Origin: Jimgerdemannia flammicorona
Lineage: Eukaryota; Mucoromycota; Endogonomycetes; Endogonales; Endogonaceae
DNA: 12,793 bases
Assembly (NCBI GenBank): GCA_003990745.1
Contig: RBNI01005275.1
Coordinates: 1-12,793 of the forward strand
Direction of reading: 5' to 3'
Below are positions 8,285 through 12,793 of this stretch, in pieces (position 1 is the stretch's first letter; each line of letters begins with the position of its first letter). The notes beneath the pieces were generated by a model that saw only the letters and a program-made list of their open reading frames with translations, did no database searches and was not told the origin of the DNA. The position numbers and the translations under genes were made by a program.

Positions 8285-11200
8285 ATGAATAGTATAACCA
8301 ACATTTTTTCTATGAATGTCAATGGGCTTAGGTGGACTGGGAGGTGACATATGATTTTTGAATGGCTGAAGAAACTGGAGGTGGATCTCTTCTTACTTCA
8401 ATATATACAGTGTGAGGGGGAGGAAGATGGCCTGGAATAGATAAGAGAGTGGGGGGGGGTGGTGGTTTGGTAGAGTAAAGTGGGAATCCTGGTTAGGAAG
8501 AGGAAAGGGGACATTGCAGATACTGGACATTGGGGTAGTAGATTAGTGTGGGGGACATGGCAGAGGCCTGAATGGAACTCAATTGTGGTGGGATCTTGTT
8601 ATTGCCCAGCTGAGAGGAGGACCCAAATAGCATGAATTGGAGATCTGCAGGATTCTGGGCTCTTGGTTAAGACTGGGGTAGATTGTCTGGGGGGTGATTT
8701 TAATATGGTATGGGAGAGTAGGCTGGACAGAACTGATGGGGGACAGGGTATGGCAGGAAGAAGTGGGGGATTGGAGGACTGGGAAGAGGTGGAGAGACTC
8801 AGCTTACTGGTGGATGCCATGTGACTTCAGAATGAGGATCGACGTCTATATACTCACTGGGTGGGAGGACTTAATACTAGGATTGATTGGATTCTGACAG
8901 TTGAGTATTGGGGTAATACAGTTTGGGAGATGATGGAGGTTGAGTGGTGCCCTTGGTCAGATCACTGGAGTATTCAGGGAGGTGAGAGGTTTGGAGGGAG
9001 CAGAGAGGGGCCAGGATATTAGCATCTGAACTCTTTACTGCTGGATGAGATGGTCCTGTGGAATGCGTGAGTGGTGGTGGTACAATCCAAGGTTAATAAT
9101 TGGAGGAGAGCCAGGATAAGGATTGGAGATAGGTGGCATAGACTGAAATCCGAAGCTCAGAGGTACTGGGGGGAAGTGGGGAAGGAGCGAGGTGCTCAGC
9201 AGAGGAGACAAGTCTGATGGGCATCTAGGAGACTAGAAAGACTACTTCTGAACTGGGCTGGGCTACTGGAGGAGGAGGAGGTATTGGACTGGAAGGCTAA
9301 GTGGGCTAAGCTGGAAGTGGTAGAGCTGCAGGATTTGTTGAGGAAGGAGGAAGCAGTGCAGGCTCAGGCCATGGTGGCAAGGCTATGGTAGCAGGGATTA
9401 GAAGAAGGAGAAAGGCCCACAAGGTTTTTGTCCCATCTCCTTCACACTAGGGGAGCAAGACACCAGTGGGAAGGAGTCCTTAATGAGGAGGGAGAGATGG
9501 TATTAGGTGTGCAGGAGATCCTTGGCCAGCTGAGCACCCGCTGGAGTAACCTCTGGAGTGAAGATGAGGGAGAGGAGGTGGCGCAGAACATTGAGCAGCA
9601 TCTGGAAGAGTGGCATCCGAATTCTGCAGCAGGGTTGGGAGATCTTGGCCAACCAGTTTTGGAAGAGGAGATTCTTTGAGTTCTGACATCAACAACCCTG
9701 GGAATGGCACCTGGAGAGGATGGTTTGCCTTGAGACTTTTGGAAACATATGGCATCAGTAGAGGAAGCTCTGGAGAAGATGTCACTGATGTGTGATGCAG
9801 TCATCAGTACTGGGGAGTGGATTGGAGGGCAGCAGTTGGGACTGGTGTTCCTGCTGTACAAGGACAAAGGGTGTAAGGAGGACTGGAAGAACTGGAGGCC
9901 AATTATGCTACTGGATATAGACTGCAAGCTGGTCACCAAAGTCCTGGTGGCAAGGCTGCAGGGTGTGGCTCAACAGGTGCTAGGGAAGGAGCAGTGAGGC
10001 TTTGTGGGGGGCCAACTGATCCGGGATGGTATGGCATGGGTTCATGGTATCATTGAAGGTGCTTGGGCTGCAGGGGTGGATGGCTGCTTAGTCTTCCTGG
10101 ACCAGGAGAAGGCCTATGATAGGGTTCAGAGAGTATGGTTAGAGAAGGTACTGGAGTACATTGAGGTACCAGTGGGCATTTGTCAGTCACTTATTGGATT
10201 ACTGGAAGGGAGTAGGGCTGCGATTCTGGCGAATAGACACAAGGGGGCTTCTTTCCCCTTGGGGAGGGGGGTGCCTCAGGGGGATCCACTGTCACCTATC
10301 TTTTATACCTTCACCCTGGAGCCTTTGTTGGATCGGATCTGGTACAGAGTTGGTGGACTGAATATCTTGGGTATCAATTGGAAGGTGGGGGTCTTTGCAG
10401 ATGATATGGTGGTTGGGTTGGGCTCGGTGGCAGATGTGGCTATGCTCAAGGAGACAGTTGAGTGATATGAGAGGTGTTCTGGGGTGAAACTCAACTGGCA
10501 CAAGTGTGAGACAATGGTCCTTGGAGAAGGAGTTATAGGTGGGGACATCATTGGAACAATTGTCCTGGCTGGAGGAGTGGTACAGTACTTGGATATCTAT
10601 TTCTCAGTATATGGCTCTTTACTTCCCAAGAAGTGGTGGGAGTGTAAGCTGGTAGAATGGAGGAAAGTACTGATGAGTTGGGGTGGTAGACAGGTGTCGC
10701 TAGTGGGAAGGGTAACTGTTCTGAATGTGTACTGGATGTCAAAGCTTTGGTATCTGGGCTACCATTTGGACTTCCCTAAGTAGGTGGTTAAAAAGCTTCT
10801 CAAGATGACCCACTCTTAGCTCTGGGCTGGATGCTGGAGTCAGATTGGTTGGGAGGTACTAGCACTTCCTGTGGATCGCAGAGGACTTGGCCTGGTGGAC
10901 TTTCCCAAGAGGCTACTCTGCTTGAGGGCATGGTGGATGAAGAGGGCCAGTGAGTTGAGAGGAGGAGAATGGGTGCCCCTTATGCAGCATTTGTGGGAGG
11001 CAAGAGTGTTGCCAAGGGGTGGCTCAGGTAATCTACTGTCCTTGGTGGCCTTGGATGGTAGCCAGAGGATGAGATACAAAGGATTCTGGTGGAGAGTGGT
11101 AGATGGGGCCCATTGCATTGGGATCCATTGGCAAGGTACTGAAGGGGATAAGGACTGGGGTCTGGTGATGTGGAGGTAGGACAGGCTCTTATTGGGAGGG

Positions 11201-11831
11201 AATCTGGTTGAGGACTTCCGCTTAGAGGAGGGCATGGAGTGCCTTAGGGGTCTGGGGCAGGACCTTTGGCTGGAGACCTGGCAGAGGGCTGGGATCAGGG
11301 AGAGATGGGACTGGATAGGCATCTGGTCATAGATCAAGATTGTGTTGAGGTGGCTCCCACCAAAACTCTGGGTAGCATAGTGGAGGCTGTTGCATTGAAA
11401 TGTGATGCTAAACTTCAGGGCAGGCCATCTGGTGGATGGAGGGATCTTTGATTGTGAGGAGTGTTATAATGTAGGGCAGGAGGGAGGGGTGGTGCAGACT
11501 TCTGAACATTGGCTGGGGGAGTGTGAGAGTATGGAGAACTTTTGGAGGGTAGTTGGGGAGAGGTTGGGAGTATTGGTACCTGACCCTGAGGTGGGTGGGT
11601 GGGCAGTGGGCGGCACTGCAGTCAAGGCTGATGGGGGGGGTGGGGAATGAGTGGCTGACAGTTGGTTGGGCCATTGCAATATGGGTAGGGCTCACGAAAT
11701 ACTGACAGAGTGTCTTTGAGATAGGCCCCTGGTGGCCAGTGAGACTGAGGATAGTGAGGTGGGAGGAGCTGATGCTCAAGCTCTTCAAGGCATAGTGGAT
11801 TGATTGGGGCCCCAAGGGGGGGAGGATGTAA
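8285..11831 (+). pseudogene. LINE ORF2: AP endonuclease and reverse transcriptase, decayed
   Basis: Enzyme that nicks target DNA and copies the LINE RNA into it. One frame of about 1,180 codons from ATG 8285. Endonuclease: NVNGL (residues 11-15), GDFN (137-140), RIDW (199-202), SDH (225-227). Reverse transcriptase: APGEDGLP (near 9710), NWRPI (about 536), motif A FLDQEKAYDRV with Asp 606, motif B GVPQGDPLSP (662-671), FADD (704-707). C-terminal zinc-like motif C-x2-C-x14-H-x4-C (1057-1080). The catalytic RT aspartates are intact, but LQ at 38-39 is followed by Tyr where the endonuclease family has its metal-binding Glu. There are 21 in-frame stops by hand count: 11 TGA (8345, 8633, 8822, 9068, 9215, 9677, 9731, 9995, 10463, 11396, 11703) and 10 TAG (8438, 8471, 9020, 9389, 10781, 10817, 11177, 11330, 11378, 11793), no internal TAA. 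One extra G in the run 11633-11640 shifts the frame; the C-terminus then reads NEWLTVGWAIAIW and ends at TAA 11829. Confidence 0.9.
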
Positions 11832-12005
11832 GGGACTAGTAAGGAGGATTGTAAAGAAGAGTGGTGGAAGAGTTGTGGTGAAGGTGGATGGGATGTTATT
11901 TATAGGAACTAGAGAGGGGGGGGGTCCCTGTGGGATAGGTTGAGGGCTTAGGCTATATCAATATTACTATAGACACTGGTTAATAAAGAGAGTCCAAGTG
12001 ACTAT
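11832..12005 (+). other. LINE 3' UTR
   Basis: Non-coding sequence between the ORF2 stop and the A tail, G-rich at first and AT-rich at the end. The final 30 bases (ACTGGTTAATAAAGAG then AGTCCAAGTGACTATA) match the 3' end of the second, inverted copy at the right edge. This suggests a conserved 3' signal recognised by the family's reverse transcriptase. Confidence 0.75.
11982..11987 (+). promoter_or_regulatory. AATAAA polyadenylation signal of the LINE
   Basis: A canonical hexamer 18 bp before the first A of the tail, as expected for a polyadenylated RNA that was reverse transcribed from its 3' end. Confidence 0.9.
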
Positions 12006-12028
12006 AAAAAAAAAAAAAAAAAAAAAAA
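12006..12028 (+). repeat. poly(A) tail of the LINE
   Basis: 23 consecutive A mark the 3' boundary of the inserted element. The next base, G 12029, is target-site sequence and begins an open reading frame. Confidence 0.9.
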
Positions 12029-12457
12029 GCCACAGAAGCCCAATCCACTATCACTCTCAATAGTGATGAGATAAAAGAGTTCTGGAATCCCATTCTTCAG
12101 AACAATCTAGATCAATTTCTGCAAGAATTGATCTCAGTATTCCAAGGCCCCAGTATCTAGGTTAGACCTCCCCAAGACCCCACATTTGTCTCTTATTTTG
12201 TAGAAGAGAATGTCATGAACTAGAGAACCCTGGATCTCCTTGCTCTCATCCCTGCTACTGCCAAACATGATGACATCACCAGTGATGACATCATCAGCAA
12301 TGATGTCATTTCACTAATTGGTAACATATGCAAAACATATAAAACAGATGAAACATTTACTGATCTCATCTCCTTTGAAGACATCCTGTCTCTGACCTTT
12401 AACCTTAATGATAGTAATGAAGATAAAGCCCTCAGGGTCCCGAATATTCTACTCTGA
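12029..12457 (+). pseudogene. acidic coding remnant directly after the LINE tail, unknown
   Basis: No family recognised. A frame starting at the first base after the A tail encodes about 142 codons (TEAQSTITLNSDEIKEFW..., then LALIPATAKHDD, FTDLISFEDILSLTFNLND) to TGA 12455, broken only by TAG 12158 and 12221. If TGA 12455 is also decay, the frame ends at TAA 12488. Composition is Asp/Asn/Glu/Ile-rich with helical-looking stretches. It contains a small in-frame repeat DDITS-DDIIS-NDVIS from 15-bp units (12270-12314). Because the frame is cut exactly at the LINE border, it is probably the downstream part of a gene the LINE entered. The upstream part could be the remnant ending near 6386, but phase and a target duplication do not prove this. 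Confidence 0.4.
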
Positions 12458-12637
12458 GTTCCTTATGTAACTGTTTATCTGAACATCTAAATCTTCTTGT
12501 ATTCTTTTCTTGTACAACTAAAATCTATCAGTATTCTGAACTTGTGCAATCATTTATACAGATACTTGAATTTGTACTTACAATCAAAGTTTTCTATATT
12601 CCAGTATCTTATTTATTTGATTATTGGAATTTATATT

Positions 12638-12641
<4 letters not shown>
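12458..12641. other. AT-rich non-coding stretch
   Basis: AT-rich sequence between the remnant above and the inverted LINE copy. It may be the 3' UTR of the disrupted gene. I see no gene, repeat or structure. Its last bases before the T run would be one side of the target-site duplication of the inverted LINE; the other side is outside the window. Confidence 0.4.
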
Positions 12642-12679
<38 letters not shown>

Positions 12680-12793
12680 GTCCCTTGGACTCCATCTTTA
12701 TTACCAGTCTATGAATAATTATACAATATCACCACCCATTAACCAATCCCCATCTGGGGGCCCCACCCCACCCCTTCACGTCTAAAGACCACC
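12642..12793 (-). mobile_element. 3' end of a second copy of the same LINE, inverted, partial
   Basis: Read on the minus strand, about 117 bp of 3' UTR end in ACTGGTAATAAAGATGG, AGTCCAAGGGACTATA and then 35 A (the T run 12642-12676). The last 30 bases before the tail closely match the 3' end of the plus-strand LINE at about 11975-12005, and the AATAAA (12697-12702 complement) lies 20 bp from the tail, against 18 there. Farther from the tail the two diverge but keep a similar order of G-rich then AT-rich sequence. The rest of the element lies beyond the right edge. Confidence 0.85.

Larger units (their letters stand above)
6337..12028 (+). mobile_element. L1/Tx1-type LINE (non-LTR retrotransposon), decayed, near full length
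   Basis: An autonomous-type LINE that would copy itself by target-primed reverse transcription. It has ORF1, ORF2 with an AP-type endonuclease and reverse transcriptase, a 3' UTR, AATAAA at 11982 and a 23-bp A tail (12006-12028). There is no LTR. I see no RNase H domain between the RT and the C-terminal zinc motif, and motif A (FLDQEKAYDRV) suits the Tx1/L1 group. The 5' border is not fixed: G-richness of the plus strand starts near 6395, while the ORF1 frame opens at 6337. I found no convincing target-site duplication. Both ORFs carry many TGA and TAG codons, so this copy is dead. Confidence 0.9.

Noticed and set aside
6343..11815. Many minus-strand frames rich in Ser, Pro, Thr and Leu
   Set aside because: They are antisense shadows of the purine-rich LINE frames. 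ORF1 and ORF2 on the plus strand carry the endonuclease, RT and zinc motifs.
6337..11831. Reassigned stop codons (TAA as the only stop)
   Set aside because: The same codon, TAG, falls at expected Trp sites and at probable Gln sites, TGA falls at Arg sites, and in-frame TAA also occurs at 1288 and five times in the minus-strand gene. No single code explains all of these.

Overview
The window looks like a repeat-rich stretch of a eukaryotic, probably fungal, genome. Evidence: short GT...AG introns (about 55-156 bp), a hAT transposase split by small introns, a poly(A)-tailed LINE, and AATAAA signals 18-20 bp before poly(A). CpG is visibly scarce. A repeat-rich fungus, perhaps a basidiomycete, is my best guess; no phylogenetic marker fixes the group. 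I see no intact host gene.

Layout. 1-29 is a poly(A) tract. About 276-2584 (+) is a decayed hAT transposase in seven exon blocks, with the family landmarks in order. 2646-3467 is mainly minisatellites. 3476-5377 (-) is a decayed multi-exon gene of unknown family whose middle carries an in-frame 15-bp (five-residue) repeat. 5378-5924 is A-rich and minisatellite-rich and lies between divergent reading frames. 6017-6386 (+) is a weak spliced coding remnant. About 6337-12028 (+) is a near full-length LINE of the L1/Tx1 type: ORF1, ORF2 (endonuclease, reverse transcriptase, C-terminal CCHC), AATAAA and a 23-bp poly(A). 12029-12457 (+) is another decayed coding remnant directly after the tail, possibly the other half of the gene the LINE entered. 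12642-12793 (-) is the 3' end of a second copy of the same LINE family in the opposite orientation.

Common theme. All long reading frames stay collinear over kilobases, with only one clear frameshift, yet are studded with stop codons. Where family motifs allow a check, TGA sits where Arg is expected (CGA to TGA), TAG where Trp is expected (TGG to TAG), and TAA/TAG where Gln is plausible. This is decay by C-to-T transitions on both strands, such as cytosine methylation and deamination or a RIP-like process, with few indels. No element here looks able to move on its own. The most novel item is the minus-strand gene at 3476-5377, which I cannot assign to any family.
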